This document shows positions 8,827 to 17,354 of a stretch of 64,000 nt of DNA, piece after piece. Location of the stretch: assembly GCF_001512295.1 (NCBI RefSeq), contig NZ_LNUP01000001.1:53651-117650 (forward strand), read 5' to 3'. The notes under the pieces were generated by a model. The model was not told where the DNA came from, did not search any database, and was given only the letters and a program-made list of their open reading frames with translations. Source of the stretch: Pseudomonas sp. EpS/L25 (lineage in GTDB: Bacteria; Pseudomonadota; Gammaproteobacteria; Pseudomonadales; Pseudomonadaceae). The position numbers were made by a program, and so were the translations under genes. The first letter of the stretch is position 1. The number at the start of each line of letters is the position of its first letter.

Positions 8827-9492
8827 CTATGCATCACGCAGCAGGGGCTGCAGTGCTTTGTCTATCGCTTCCCGCGCTCGGAAAATCCGAGACCGGACCG
8901 TTCCCACTGGACACTGCATGACATTCGCAATGTCCTCGTAGCTGAGGCCTTCGAACTCACGAAGGGTCAGCGCCGTGCGCAGATCTTCCGGGAGCTGCTG
9001 GATGGTACGGTGCACGGTGGCCTCGATTTCATCCCGTAGAAGAGACCGCTCCGGGGACTCGATATCCTTTAGAGCGTGGTCGCCTTCATAAAATTCCGCA
9101 TCTTCGGCGCTGACGTCGCTGTCCGGTGGACGACGACCCCGGGCAACCAGATGATTCTTCGCCGTATTGATGGCGATGCGATAGAGCCATGTGTAGAAAG
9201 CACTGTCGCCGCGGAAGTTCCCGAGTGCCCGATAGGCTTTGATGAAAGCCTCCTGAGCGACGTCCTGGGCTTCCTGGGTGTCATGCACGAATCGCACGAT
9301 CAGACCGAGAATCTTGTGCTGGTACTTGAGCACCAGCAGATCGAAGGCACGCTTGTCACCACGTTGCACACGCTCGACGAGCTGTTGGTCCTGCTCCTGC
9401 GTCGGCAGAGCTGGCTTGCTGTCCTTGGCTTGCAGTTCGGTATCGTCCTTGCTTTCACTCTCGAGGCGCGCTGCTAGACTGGGCTGTTGCAC
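8827..9492 (-). CDS. algU: Extracytoplasmic sigma factor AlgU (RpoE/SigE), N-terminally extended
   Basis: AlgU is the ECF sigma factor of the envelope-stress and alginate regulon. From residue 31 (TQEQDQQLVERV) to the end the protein is nearly identical to Pseudomonas AlgU as I recall it: sigma region 2 with AFDLLVLKYQHKI and DVAQEAFIKAYRAL, region 4 with LREFEGLSYEDIANVMQCPVGTVRSRI. The usual 193-residue protein begins two residues before that point, but no ATG, GTG or TTG is present there, only CTG. The best start is a GTG at 9492 preceded by GGAGGGGAG at good spacing, giving 221 residues with a 28-residue polar extension. A TTG at 9534 is a weaker alternative. mucA follows after 33 bases. 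Confidence 0.92.
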   Translation of the reverse strand: MQQPSLAARLESESKDDTELQAKDSKPALPTQEQDQQLVERVQRGDKRAFDLLVLKYQHKILGLIVRFVHDTQEAQDVAQEAFIKAYRALGNFRGDSAFYTWLYRIAINTAKNHLVARGRRPPDSDVSAEDAEFYEGDHALKDIESPERSLLRDEIEATVHRTIQQLPEDLRTALTLREFEGLSYEDIANVMQCPVGTVRSRIFRAREAIDKALQPLLRDA

Positions 9493-9632
9493 GAAAGTTC
9501 TCCCCTCCACAGCAGTTGATGAGCGAGCATTCAATGGCTGCTGATCGCTCCTGGGTATTGCTGATTAGCTTTGGCAGACGTCCCACCTTTCGTCCAGGCA
9601 TTCCAGCCACACGGATGGGCAATTATCTGTAC

Positions 9633-9660
9633 ATAGACCCGGCTCGGTACCGATGAGTTC
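9633..9660 (-). promoter_or_regulatory. AlgU/SigmaE-type promoter upstream of algU
   Basis: The minus strand reads GAACTC (9660-9655), 17-nt spacer, TCTAT (9637-9633). This is close to the GAACTT-N16/17-TCTGA consensus for AlgU/RpoE. It lies about 140 bases upstream of the algU start and would provide positive autoregulation, as in P. aeruginosa. Confidence 0.6.
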
Positions 9661-9738
9661 CCTGAACGCGCCCGGCGGGTGGCTATGCCGTCGGCCACCT
9701 TGTTCCTATACTCGCCGATCCGGCGAGAAGGAAACGAC

Positions 9739-11361
9739 ATGGCGCGTCACCTGGAATTCGATGTTCTGGTAATCGGCAGTGGCGCGGCAGGCCTCACGCT
9801 CGCCCTCAATCTTCCGGCGACGCTCTCGGTCGCGGTGCTGAGCAAGGGCGAGCTGGCCCACGGTTCGACCTACTGGGCCCAGGGCGGCGTCGCCGCCGTG
9901 TTGGACGAGGGCGACACCGTCGAGGCGCACGTGCAGGATACCCTAATCGCGGGTGCCGGGCTGTGCGACGAGGACGCCGTGCGTTTCACCGTCGAGCACA
10001 GCCGCGAGGCCATGCAGTGGCTGATCGACCAAGGCGTGCCCTTCACCCGCGAACCGGCCGAGGGCAAGGGCGGCCTGGGCTTTCACCTGACCCGCGAGGG
10101 GGGGCACAGCCATCGGCGGATCATCCATGCCGCGGACGCCACCGGCATGGCGATCTTCGACACCTTGCTGCGCACCGCCGAAGGCCGGCCCAACATCCAG
10201 CTGCTGAGCCAGCGGGTGGCGGTGGACCTGATCACCACCGAGAAGCTCGGTCGACCGGGCCAGCGCTGCCTCGGCGCCTATGTGCTGGATCGGACCAGCG
10301 GTGCGGTGGACACCTTGCACGCCCGCTTCACCGTGCTGGCCACGGGCGGCGCCAGCAAGGCGTACCTCTATAGCACCAACCAGGACAGCGCCAGCGGCGA
10401 CGGCATCGCCATGGCCTGGCGCGCCGGTTGCTCGGTGGCCAACCTGGAATTCAACCAGTTCCACCCGACCTGTCTCTATCATCCCCATGCGCGCAGCTTC
10501 CTGATCACCGAGGCCTTGCGCGGGGAAGGCGCCGTGCTGCGGTTGCCGGATGGCGAGCGCTTCATGCCGCGCTTCGACGAGCGTGCCGACCTGGCGCCGC
10601 GGGACGTGGTGGCACGCGCCATCGACCACGAGATGAAGCGCCTGGGCGTCGACTGCGTGTTTCTCGATATCAGCCACAAGCCGGCGGACTTCATCCAGGA
10701 ACACTTCCCTACCGTCCATCGCCGCTGTCTGGAGCTGGGCATCGACATCACCCGCGACCCCATCCCGGTGGTGCCGGCGGCGCACTACACCTGTGGCGGC
10801 GTGCGGGTCGATGCGCACGGGCGTACGGAGCTCGCCGGCCTCTATGCCATCGGTGAGACCAGTTGCACCGGCCTGCACGGCGCCAATCGCATGGCCAGCA
10901 ACTCGTTGCTGGAGTGCTTCGTCTATGCCCGCTCGGCGGCGCTGGACATCCAGGCGCAGCAGACGCAGGTGGCGATGCCGCGCGAGCTCCCGGACTGGGA
11001 CGCCAGCCAGGTGACGGATTCCGACGAGGACGTGGTGATCGCCCACAACTGGGACGAGTTGCGGCGCTTCATGTGGGATTACGTCGGCATCGTACGGACC
11101 ACCAAGCGCCTGCTCCGCGCTCGGCATCGCATCCGCCTGCTGATGGACGAGATCGACGAGTTCTACAGCAACTATAGAGTCAGCCGCGACCTGATCGAAT
11201 TGCGCAACCTGGCGCAGGTGGCGGAGCTGATCATCGAGAGCGCCCTCGCCCGCAAGGAAAGCCGCGGCCTGCACTTCACCCTGGATCATCCACAGACCGA
11301 TAGCTATGCCCGGGACACTATCCTGGCACCGCGAAGCGGCGAGGCGCGAAGCGAAGCCTGA
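9739..11361 (+). CDS. nadB: L-aspartate oxidase NadB
   Basis: NadB is the FAD enzyme that oxidises L-aspartate to iminoaspartate, the first step of de novo NAD synthesis. The 540-residue protein has the FAD-binding motif VIGSGAAGL (11-19), the FRD/SDH-type segment [16 protein letters not shown], catalytic-region [10 protein letters not shown], and the C-terminal FAD contact [12 protein letters not shown]. The ATG at 9739 has GAGAAGG upstream; the frame remains open for 20 further codons, but these look non-coding. It is divergent from algU, as in other pseudomonads, with a TATACT -10-like box at 9707-9712. Its 3' end overlaps the convergent ygfX-like gene by 44 bases. Confidence 0.95.
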   Translation: MARHLEFDVLVIGSGAAGLTLALNLPATLSVAVLSKGELAHGSTYWAQGGVAAVLDEGDTVEAHVQDTLIAGAGLCDEDAVRFTVEHSREAMQWLIDQGVPFTREPAEGKGGLGFHLTREGGHSHRRIIHAADATGMAIFDTLLRTAEGRPNIQLLSQRVAVDLITTEKLGRPGQRCLGAYVLDRTSGAVDTLHARFTVLATGGASKAYLYSTNQDSASGDGIAMAWRAGCSVANLEFNQFHPTCLYHPHARSFLITEALRGEGAVLRLPDGERFMPRFDERADLAPRDVVARAIDHEMKRLGVDCVFLDISHKPADFIQEHFPTVHRRCLELGIDITRDPIPVVPAAHYTCGGVRVDAHGRTELAGLYAIGETSCTGLHGANRMASNSLLECFVYARSAALDIQAQQTQVAMPRELPDWDASQVTDSDEDVVIAHNWDELRRFMWDYVGIVRTTKRLLRARHRIRLLMDEIDEFYSNYRVSRDLIELRNLAQVAELIIESALARKESRGLHFTLDHPQTDSYARDTILAPRSGEARSEA

Positions 11362-11767
11362 CCCGCAGGCGGCGGTGGGCAGCGGCGGACAGGCTGTCCC
11401 GGGCGAGGCACAGGCTGCGGGTACGACGCTCACCGGGAAATCGATAGCGCAGGACGATGAGCAACGGCAGCGCCAGGCTGTCCGGTCGCAACTGGACGGC
11501 CTGCCAGCCAGCGGCTGGGCACCAGAGTTGCCACCCTTCGGCATCGTGGCGCAGGCGGCGAGGTACCCGGGGATGCTGCTGGAGTTGCCGATAGCGCACG
11601 CGATGCGCCGACCAGAGCACGAGCAGCGTCAGCAGTATCTTGAGCGTCCAGGGGATGGCGGCGAGCCAGAGGCCGGCGACGCCAGCGAGCGTTATCGCGG
11701 CATGCAGCCGCAGGAGCGTCGGCGAGGCGCTCCAGCTGCATTCGAAGGGTTCAAGCCGGCTGGACAC
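11318..11767 (-). CDS. YgfX-like small inner-membrane protein
   Basis: A 149-residue protein with two adjacent hydrophobic segments (about 21-37 and 42-55) and a very basic C-terminal half. Location immediately downstream of sdhE and the double-membrane-span layout match the YgfX (CptA) family. In enterobacteria that family was described as the toxin partner of SdhE (CptB) affecting the cytoskeleton; that role is disputed and I do not assert it here. Translation starts at GTG, overlapping sdhE by 17 bases. The 3' end runs into nadB on the other strand. Confidence 0.8.
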   Translation of the reverse strand: MSSRLEPFECSWSASPTLLRLHAAITLAGVAGLWLAAIPWTLKILLTLLVLWSAHRVRYRQLQQHPRVPRRLRHDAEGWQLWCPAAGWQAVQLRPDSLALPLLIVLRYRFPGERRTRSLCLARDSLSAAAHRRLRVRLRFAPRRFAVPG

Positions 11768-12008
11768 GGTCCAGGATCATGCGAACGATGATCTTCAGGT
11801 CGGCGTCTTCGGGTTCGCCACGCTGCATGAACCAGTGGAACATGTCCTGATCCTCGCATTCGAGCAGCTTGCGATAGCGGGCGCGATCCTCTTCGCCGAG
11901 CGAGGAGTAGACCTCCTGGACGAAGGGCACCAGCAGCACATCCAGTTCGAGCATGCCGCGACGGCTATGCCAGTACAATCTGTTGAGTTCGGTAGCTTCG
12001 GTACTCAT
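11751..12008 (-). CDS. sdhE: FAD assembly factor SdhE
   Basis: SdhE helps attach FAD covalently to SdhA of succinate dehydrogenase. The 85-residue protein shows the family core RRGMLELD (16-23), including the RGxxE motif needed for flavinylation, and the helical C-terminal [12 protein letters not shown]. The ATG at 12008 has GGAG upstream; a longer in-frame start would extend into non-conserved sequence. It is paired with the ygfX-like gene and divergent from ygfZ, the usual Pseudomonas arrangement. Confidence 0.92.
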   Translation of the reverse strand: MSTEATELNRLYWHSRRGMLELDVLLVPFVQEVYSSLGEEDRARYRKLLECEDQDMFHWFMQRGEPEDADLKIIVRMILDRVQPA

Positions 12009-12130
12009 GGGGACTCCTGCGACAATCGGCGCAGTATAAGCCCGAAGCGCGTCGCCGCGCAGTGCGCCTGACATTCCCCCCGGCGGAGCCTATGATGGGC
12101 GGCTTCACACGACAGGGAGCCTCCGCCGCA

Positions 12131-13048
12131 ATGGCCGACTCGCCGTATTTCTGCCGCTTGACCCACGAAGGCGTCCTGGCCATCCGCGGGGTTGATGCGA
12201 CCAAGTTCCTGCAGGGGCAGTTGACCTGCAACCTCAATTACCTCAGTGACGACCAGGCCGGCCTGGGCGGCCGCTGCACGCCCAAGGGGCGGTTGGTCTC
12301 CAGCTTCCGCATCGTCAGGCAGCCCGACGGCTATCTGCTGGCCATGGCGCAGGAACTGATCGAGCCGCAACTGACGGACCTGAAGAAGTACGCGGTGTTC
12401 TCCAAGTCGGTCCTGGCCGACGAGAGCGCCCAGTGGCAACGTCTGGGGCTCGACGCCACCGGCTTCGCCGCCACCTGGCCCGAGGCGGTCCTGGGCGCAA
12501 CGGCCAACAGCGTCGCACCGGTGACCGGCGGCTTCGCCATCCGCCTGGAGGATGGTCGGGTGGAGGCCTGGCTGGGAGCGAATGCCACGCTGCCGACGCT
12601 GCCTGAGGTCGGCCTCGACGTCTGGCTGCTGGCGCAGGTGCGCGCCGGGGTGGGCCAGGTATTCGGGGCCACCCGCGAGCTGTTCGTGCCGCAGATGATC
12701 AACTTGCAGGCCCTGGATGGCGTGAGCTTCCGCAAAGGCTGCTACACCGGCCAGGAAATCGTCGCCCGCATGCAGTACCTGGGCAAGCTCAAGCGGCGCC
12801 TCTATCGCCTGGCCAGCAGCGATGCCCCCCCGGTCGTGGGTACGGAGTTGTTCTCGCCGGTGCACGGCAGCAGCGTCGGCGAGGTGGTACTGGCCGCCCC
12901 CGCCGCGGACGGCTGCGAGTTCCTGGCGGTACTCCAGGCAGATGCCGTGGAAGACGGACGTATTACCGTTGGCAGCTCGGACGGGCCAAACTGCCGTTTA
13001 CTCGATTTGCCCTACTCACTCGATAGCGATCGTGAAATAAAGCGCTGA
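12131..13048 (+). CDS. ygfZ: tRNA-modifying/Fe-S maintenance protein YgfZ
   Basis: YgfZ is a folate-binding GcvT-like protein that supports certain Fe-S enzymes such as MiaB. The 305-residue protein begins with the GcvT-like segment LAIRGVDATKFLQGQLTCNL and contains the signature KGCYTGQE (202-209), whose cysteine is required in E. coli. I chose the ATG at 12131 (CAGGGAG upstream) over a GTG 69 bases earlier because conserved sequence begins here. It is divergent from sdhE with a short shared promoter region. Confidence 0.92.
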   Translation: MADSPYFCRLTHEGVLAIRGVDATKFLQGQLTCNLNYLSDDQAGLGGRCTPKGRLVSSFRIVRQPDGYLLAMAQELIEPQLTDLKKYAVFSKSVLADESAQWQRLGLDATGFAATWPEAVLGATANSVAPVTGGFAIRLEDGRVEAWLGANATLPTLPEVGLDVWLLAQVRAGVGQVFGATRELFVPQMINLQALDGVSFRKGCYTGQEIVARMQYLGKLKRRLYRLASSDAPPVVGTELFSPVHGSSVGEVVLAAPAADGCEFLAVLQADAVEDGRITVGSSDGPNCRLLDLPYSLDSDREIKR

Positions 13049-13090
13049 AAGGTTGGGATCGCCTTCCGCGCCACTCCATACAGGTACGTC

Positions 13091-13918
13091 ATGACTCCTC
13101 TTGCTGAAAAAGTTGTCCAGGACCTTCTGCACGCGATCGATACCGACCGCGTGGTATTGCCCACGCTTCCCGAGGTGGCGCTGAAGGTGAGGGAGGCGGC
13201 CGAAGACCCCAACGTGGGCGTCGCCGAGCTGAGCCGGGTGATCGCCATGGACGCCGCCCTGACCGCGCGCCTGATCAAGGTGGTCAACAGCCCGCTGCTG
13301 CGTACCAGCAAGGAAATCACCGACCTGCAGATGGCCGTGGGCCGGCTGGGCATCAACTACACGGCCAACCTGGCCACGGGCCTGGCGATGCAGCAGATGT
13401 TCCAGGCCACCAGCGATGCCGTGGATCGCAAGATGCGCGAGGTCTGGAGCCAGGGCACCGAGATCGCCGCCATCAGCCATGCGCTGTGCAAGAAGTACAC
13501 GCGCCTGATGGCCGATCGCGCCCTGCTGGCTGGCCTGGTGCACCAGATCGGCGTGCTGCCGATCCTGACCTACGCCGAGGAAGAGGAAGGCCTGTTGGCC
13601 AATGCCATCACCCTGGACCAGGTCACGGCGCTGATCCATCCGCAGATCGGCGAACGCATTCTCAAGGTCTGGGACTTTCCGGCCGACATCGCCTGCGTAC
13701 CCCGTGAGTACTTGGCACTGCAGCGCCAGCCGGCGGCGGCCGACTATGCCGACATCGTGCAGGTCGCCACTCAGCTGCAGTCCGCCCGCCAGGGGCAGAC
13801 GGTGGAGCTGCTGGCGCTGCCGGCGGCCAAGCGCCTCGGCCTGCACAACCAGCCCAACCTGGAGCAGGATCCGACCTTCTGGGACGCCGTGGAGCAGTCA
13901 CGCACCCTGCTCGGCTGA
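13091..13918 (+). CDS. HDOD domain signalling protein
   Basis: A 275-residue protein made of a single HDOD domain (about 20-215), beginning VVLPTLPEVALKVREAAEDP and containing the helical core SRVIAMDAALTARLIKVVNSP. HDOD proteins resemble HD-GYP phosphodiesterases but lack the metal-binding HD residues, and usually act as protein-binding regulators of motility or cell cycle. No output domain is attached. It abuts, tail to tail, the tctE gene with no intervening terminator. Confidence 0.88.
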   Translation: MTPLAEKVVQDLLHAIDTDRVVLPTLPEVALKVREAAEDPNVGVAELSRVIAMDAALTARLIKVVNSPLLRTSKEITDLQMAVGRLGINYTANLATGLAMQQMFQATSDAVDRKMREVWSQGTEIAAISHALCKKYTRLMADRALLAGLVHQIGVLPILTYAEEEEGLLANAITLDQVTALIHPQIGERILKVWDFPADIACVPREYLALQRQPAAADYADIVQVATQLQSARQGQTVELLALPAAKRLGLHNQPNLEQDPTFWDAVEQSRTLLG

Positions 13919-15322
13919 TCAACCTTCTTCCGCGGGAAACTCCACCCGCACCCGCAAGCCACCGAGGGCGCCGTCCAGCAACTGGATGCGCGCCCGATGG
14001 GCCGCGCAGATCTCGCCGACGATGGCGAGACCCAGCCCGGCGCCTCCGGACTGGGGGTCCAGCCGCTGGAAGCGTTCGAAGACCTTGGCCCGGGCATTGG
14101 CCGGGATGCCGGGACCGTCGTCTTCCACCTCCAAAACCGCCGGCGCCAGCACCCGCAGCACGATGTTGCCGCCCGGCTGGCTATGGGCCAGGGCATTCTC
14201 CACCAGGTTGCAGAGCAATTCGTTGAGCAGCGTGGGCTCGCCGATCACCGTACCCTTGGCGAAGGGTTCGAAGGCCAGGGCGACGCCCTTGGCATGGGCC
14301 AGGGGCGCCAGCGCCATGGCCAGCTCCCGCGCCAGCTCGCTGAGTTCCAGGCGCTCGGCGCCGCCTTCGGCGACGGCCTGGGCACCGCTTTCGATACGGG
14401 CCAGGGACAGTAGCTGATTGGCCAGGCGGGCCAGGCGATCGGTACTGGCCCGGGTCTCTTCCAGGGTGGCGTACCAGGCCTGGGGCTCGCGTTCCCGCAG
14501 ACCCAATTCGACGCGGGCCTTGATCGCCGCTAGCGGGGTACGCAATTCATGGGCCGCATTGGCGATGAAGTCGGCCTGGCGTTCGAAGAGGCGGCGCAAT
14601 CTCAGGGTGAAACCTTCCAGGGCATGCACCAGCGGCAGCAGCTCCTGGGGCGCGCGCACTTCGGGCAGCGGCCGCAGGTCGTCCACGCCCCGCTCCTCCA
14701 CCGCCTGGCGCAAGCGTTCCAGGGGACGCAGGGCAGCCCCGACCGCCATCCACACCAGCAGGATGGCGCCCAGCCCCATCAGGCCCAGGCGAATCAGGGT
14801 GTCGGTGAGCAGGCTGCGGGCCACTTCCTCGCGCGCTTCGGCGGTCTCGGCGACGCGAATCTCGGCCATGCCGACCAGGTCTGGCTGGCTGACCGGCTGG
14901 GCCAGGCTGACCACCCGTACGTCCTTGCCGCGATAGGTGCCGTTGTAGAAGCGTGCCAGGGCGGGATAGTCGCGGGTCAGGGGGGCATCCGCCGGTGGCG
15001 GGGGGATTTCCTCGTAGCCGGATATCAGGCGGCCGCGGGTGTCCAGCACCTGGTAGAAGATGCGGCCGACGTTGTCGTAGGCGAAGTTGTCCAGGGCAAT
15101 GTAGGGCACGTCGGCGCGCAAGGTGCCGTTGCTGGCCGACAGGCCCGCGGCAATGGTGCGGGCCGAGGCCAGCAGGGTGCGGTCATAGGCGACGTCGGCC
15201 AGTCGCCGGCCGTTGAGATAGGCGGCCAGGCTGCTGATCGCCAGGATCACCGCCAGCAGCACCACCAGCCGCAGCAGCAGTCGGCCACGCAGACTGCCGG
15301 CCGCCTTCGCCACCTCAGCCAT
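13919..15322 (-). CDS. tctE: Sensor histidine kinase TctE
   Basis: TctE senses external tricarboxylates and phosphorylates TctD. The 467-residue protein has a membrane segment at about 15-36, a periplasmic sensor (about 40-172, similar to the 2CSK_N domain), a second membrane segment (about 176-196), a HAMP-like linker, the dimerisation box with His258 in NAAHELRTPL, and an ATPase domain with N and G boxes (ELLCNLVENAL, VEDDGPGIP, GGAGLGLAIV). The ATG at 15322 overlaps tctD, so the two are coupled. The divergent tctCBA cluster supports the substrate call; it remains an inference that citrate or cis-aconitate is the ligand. Confidence 0.88.
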   Translation of the reverse strand: MAEVAKAAGSLRGRLLLRLVVLLAVILAISSLAAYLNGRRLADVAYDRTLLASARTIAAGLSASNGTLRADVPYIALDNFAYDNVGRIFYQVLDTRGRLISGYEEIPPPPADAPLTRDYPALARFYNGTYRGKDVRVVSLAQPVSQPDLVGMAEIRVAETAEAREEVARSLLTDTLIRLGLMGLGAILLVWMAVGAALRPLERLRQAVEERGVDDLRPLPEVRAPQELLPLVHALEGFTLRLRRLFERQADFIANAAHELRTPLAAIKARVELGLREREPQAWYATLEETRASTDRLARLANQLLSLARIESGAQAVAEGGAERLELSELARELAMALAPLAHAKGVALAFEPFAKGTVIGEPTLLNELLCNLVENALAHSQPGGNIVLRVLAPAVLEVEDDGPGIPANARAKVFERFQRLDPQSGGAGLGLAIVGEICAAHRARIQLLDGALGGLRVRVEFPAEEG

Positions 15323-15986
15323 GCTGTTCTTCCAGCAGATAACCCAGGCCGCGGAAGGTGACGATACGCACGGCGCCGGCCTCCAGCTTCTTGCGCAGGC
15401 GATGCACGTAGATCTCGATGGCCTCGGGACTGGCCTCTTCATCCAGACCGAAAACCTGGGCCGCCAGTTGCTCCTTGCTCATGACCCGGCCGGGCCGGGC
15501 GATGAGCGCCGCGAGCACGGCATGTTCCCGGGAGGTGAGCGGCAAGGCCTCCTCGCCCAGGGTGAAGCGCGAGGTATTCAGATCGTAGACCAGCGGTCCG
15601 CAGCGTTGCTGATGATCGCCGCCCAGCACGCTGCGGCGCAGCAGCGCCTTGACACGGGCTTCCAGCTCGGTGAGTTCGAAGGGCTTGGCCAGGTAGTCGT
15701 CGGCGCCCAGGTTGAGGCCCTGGACGCGATCCTTCACCTCGCCGCGGGCGGTGAGCATCAGCACCGGCAGGCGATCACCGCGCTCGCGCAAGCGAGCCAG
15801 CACCTCGAAGCCATCCAGGCGCGGCAGGCCGACATCGAGGATGGCCAGGGCGTAGCTTTCGCTCTGCAGCGCCAGGTCCGCGGCGACGCCGTCGGTGAGC
15901 AGGTCGACGTTGAGCCCGGCGCTCTTGAGTGCCTGGGCGACGCTTTCGGCCAGGGGCGGATGATCTTCGACCAGAAGGATGCGCAC
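15315..15986 (-). CDS. tctD: Response regulator TctD
   Basis: TctD is an OmpR-type regulator that should activate the divergent tctCBA genes. The 223-residue protein has a receiver domain with the acidic pair ED8-9, phosphorylation site Asp51 (LAILDVGLPRLDGF) and conserved Lys in YLAKPFEL, then a winged-helix DNA-binding domain (about 125-220) ending in VHRLRKKLEAG. I chose a GTG start at 15986, preceded by GGGAG with proper spacing; the open frame extends 72 codons upstream with no family similarity. The following tctE overlaps it by eight bases. Confidence 0.92.
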   Translation of the reverse strand: MRILLVEDHPPLAESVAQALKSAGLNVDLLTDGVAADLALQSESYALAILDVGLPRLDGFEVLARLRERGDRLPVLMLTARGEVKDRVQGLNLGADDYLAKPFELTELEARVKALLRRSVLGGDHQQRCGPLVYDLNTSRFTLGEEALPLTSREHAVLAALIARPGRVMSKEQLAAQVFGLDEEASPEAIEIYVHRLRKKLEAGAVRIVTFRGLGYLLEEQHG

Positions 15987-16176
15987 GGTTAAAGCTCCCG
16001 CCCAAGAGGTTGAAAAGTCGGAGTTTACCGGGATAAGCGCCGGCTGACTTCCCGCCCTGGCGGGACAATCGACGCCCTTCAGGGCTGAAAGGCTGTTGAA
16101 AGTTTGGCGGTCTAGAGTGAAAGGTAGCGGTCCCAGAACCGCATGATGCTTGCCCAAGCGCCACCCCTGGTTGGCC

Positions 16177-16190
16177 AACAACAATAACAA
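16177..16190 (+). promoter_or_regulatory. Crc/Hfq catabolite motif upstream of leader ORF
   Basis: The run AACAACAATAACAA fits AAnAAnAA repeated through five triplets, the A-rich motif bound by Hfq with Crc in Pseudomonas carbon catabolite repression. It is 15 bases upstream of the leader-ORF ATG, around its ribosome site. Confidence 0.5.
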
Positions 16191-16204
16191 GCGGAACGAC
16201 ATCC

Positions 16205-16276
16205 ATGCTCGCCCTCGTGCAGCTTTCCGTGCTCCCGTATCTCCTCCGCGAACGATCGCCGCCCTGGCGAGCCTGA
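16205..16276 (+). CDS. Putative leader peptide upstream of tctC
   Basis: A 23-codon frame begins MLALVQLSVL and ends PPWRA, with a purine-rich site (AAGCGGAACGA) upstream and stop 49 bases before the tctC ATG. It has hydrophobic and arginine-rich halves but no recognised family. It could be a leader peptide that couples catabolite control to tctC translation, or chance; the flanking catabolite motifs raise its plausibility. No other sequence support is available. Confidence 0.35.
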   Translation: MLALVQLSVLPYLLRERSPPWRA

Positions 16277-16301
16277 GCCGTGTCCGCCTGTCAGCTTCTG
16301 A

Positions 16302-16314
16302 AATAACAACAAAA
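16302..16314 (+). promoter_or_regulatory. Crc/Hfq catabolite motif at the tctC ribosome site
   Basis: AATAACAACAAAA (AAnAAnAAnAA pattern) runs directly into the tctC Shine-Dalgarno AAGGAAG. This placement is typical of direct Crc/Hfq translational repression targets, so tctC should be repressed on preferred carbon sources. Confidence 0.65.
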
Positions 16315-16325
16315 GGAAGACGTCG

Positions 16326-17306
16326 ATGAGCACCACCTTGCGCAACCTCACCCTGACCCTGGCCGCCTCGCTGTTGTTGTCCACCCAGGCCATGGCCGAA
16401 CCCAAGCGTCCCGAATGCATCGCCCCGGCCTCTCCGGGCGGCGGTTTCGACCTGACCTGCAAGCTGGCCCAGAGTGGCCTGGTGGAAGCCAAGCTGCTGG
16501 ACAGGCCCATGCGGGTGACCTACATGCCCGGCGGCGTGGGCGCGGTGGCCTATAACACTGTAGTGGCCCAGCGGCCGGCCGATGGCGATACCATCGTTGC
16601 CTTCTCCAGCGGTTCGCTGCTGAACCTGGCCCAGGGCAAGTTCGGTCGCTTCGACGAGAAAGCCGTGCGCTGGTTGGCGGCGGTGGGGGCCAGCTACGGT
16701 GCCATCGCGGTCAAGGCCGATTCACCCTACAAGACCCTAGGTGACCTGGTCGAGGCGTTGAAGAAGGACCCCAGCAAGGTAGTCATCGGCTCCGGCGGCA
16801 CCGTGGGCAGCCAGGACTGGATGCAGACGGCGCTGATCGCCAAGGCGGCCGGCATCAATCCCAAGGACCTGCGCTACGTGGCCTTGGAAGGTGGCGGCGA
16901 GATCGCCACCGCACTGCTGGGCGGCCACATCCAGGTCGGCAGCACCGATATCTCCGACTCCATGCCCCACGTCGAGGCTGGCAACATGCGCCTCCTGGCG
17001 GTCTTCGCCGAGCAGCGTTTCGACGAACCGGCGATGAAGGACATCCCTACCGCCCGCGAGCAGGGCTACGACATCGTCTGGCCGGTGGTCCGCGGCTTCT
17101 ACGTCGGCCCGAAGGTGACCGACGAGCAGTACAACTGGTGGAAAGCCAGCTTCGACAAGCTGCTGGCATCCGAGGACTTCGCCAAGCTGCGTGATCAGCG
17201 CGAGCTCTTCCCCTTCGCCATGACCGGTGCCGAACTGGATGCCTACGTGCAGAAGGAAGTCGCGCGCTACCGCAGCATGGCCAAGGAATTCGGCCTGATC
17301 CAGTAA
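16326..17306 (+). CDS. tctC: Tripartite tricarboxylate transporter substrate-binding protein TctC
   Basis: TctC is the periplasmic binding protein of the TctCBA transporter. The 326-residue protein has a signal peptide (about 1-21, ending AMAEPKRP) and the Bug/TctC fold with the substrate-binding segment PGGGFDLTCK (about 39-48) and conserved GSGGTVGSQDW. Its ATG is preceded by AAGGAAG, overlapped by an A-rich catabolite motif. tctB and tctA follow in order, and the divergent TctDE system supports tricarboxylates as substrates. Confidence 0.92.
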   Translation: MSTTLRNLTLTLAASLLLSTQAMAEPKRPECIAPASPGGGFDLTCKLAQSGLVEAKLLDRPMRVTYMPGGVGAVAYNTVVAQRPADGDTIVAFSSGSLLNLAQGKFGRFDEKAVRWLAAVGASYGAIAVKADSPYKTLGDLVEALKKDPSKVVIGSGGTVGSQDWMQTALIAKAAGINPKDLRYVALEGGGEIATALLGGHIQVGSTDISDSMPHVEAGNMRLLAVFAEQRFDEPAMKDIPTAREQGYDIVWPVVRGFYVGPKVTDEQYNWWKASFDKLLASEDFAKLRDQRELFPFAMTGAELDAYVQKEVARYRSMAKEFGLIQ

Positions 17307-17354
17307 CGAGCCCCCGCCCCTGGCGCCCCTCCGGGCGCCTTCGAGGATGTCGAC

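Larger units (their letters stand above)
15987..16325. other. tctD-tctC divergent control region
   Basis: This 339-base gap holds the regulatory DNA between the two-component system and the transporter. I see a small leader ORF (16205-16276) and two A-rich catabolite-control motifs on the plus strand. No clean sigma70 promoter could be assigned. In P. aeruginosa, from memory, the porin gene opdH occupies this position; no trace of a porin is present. Confidence 0.6.
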
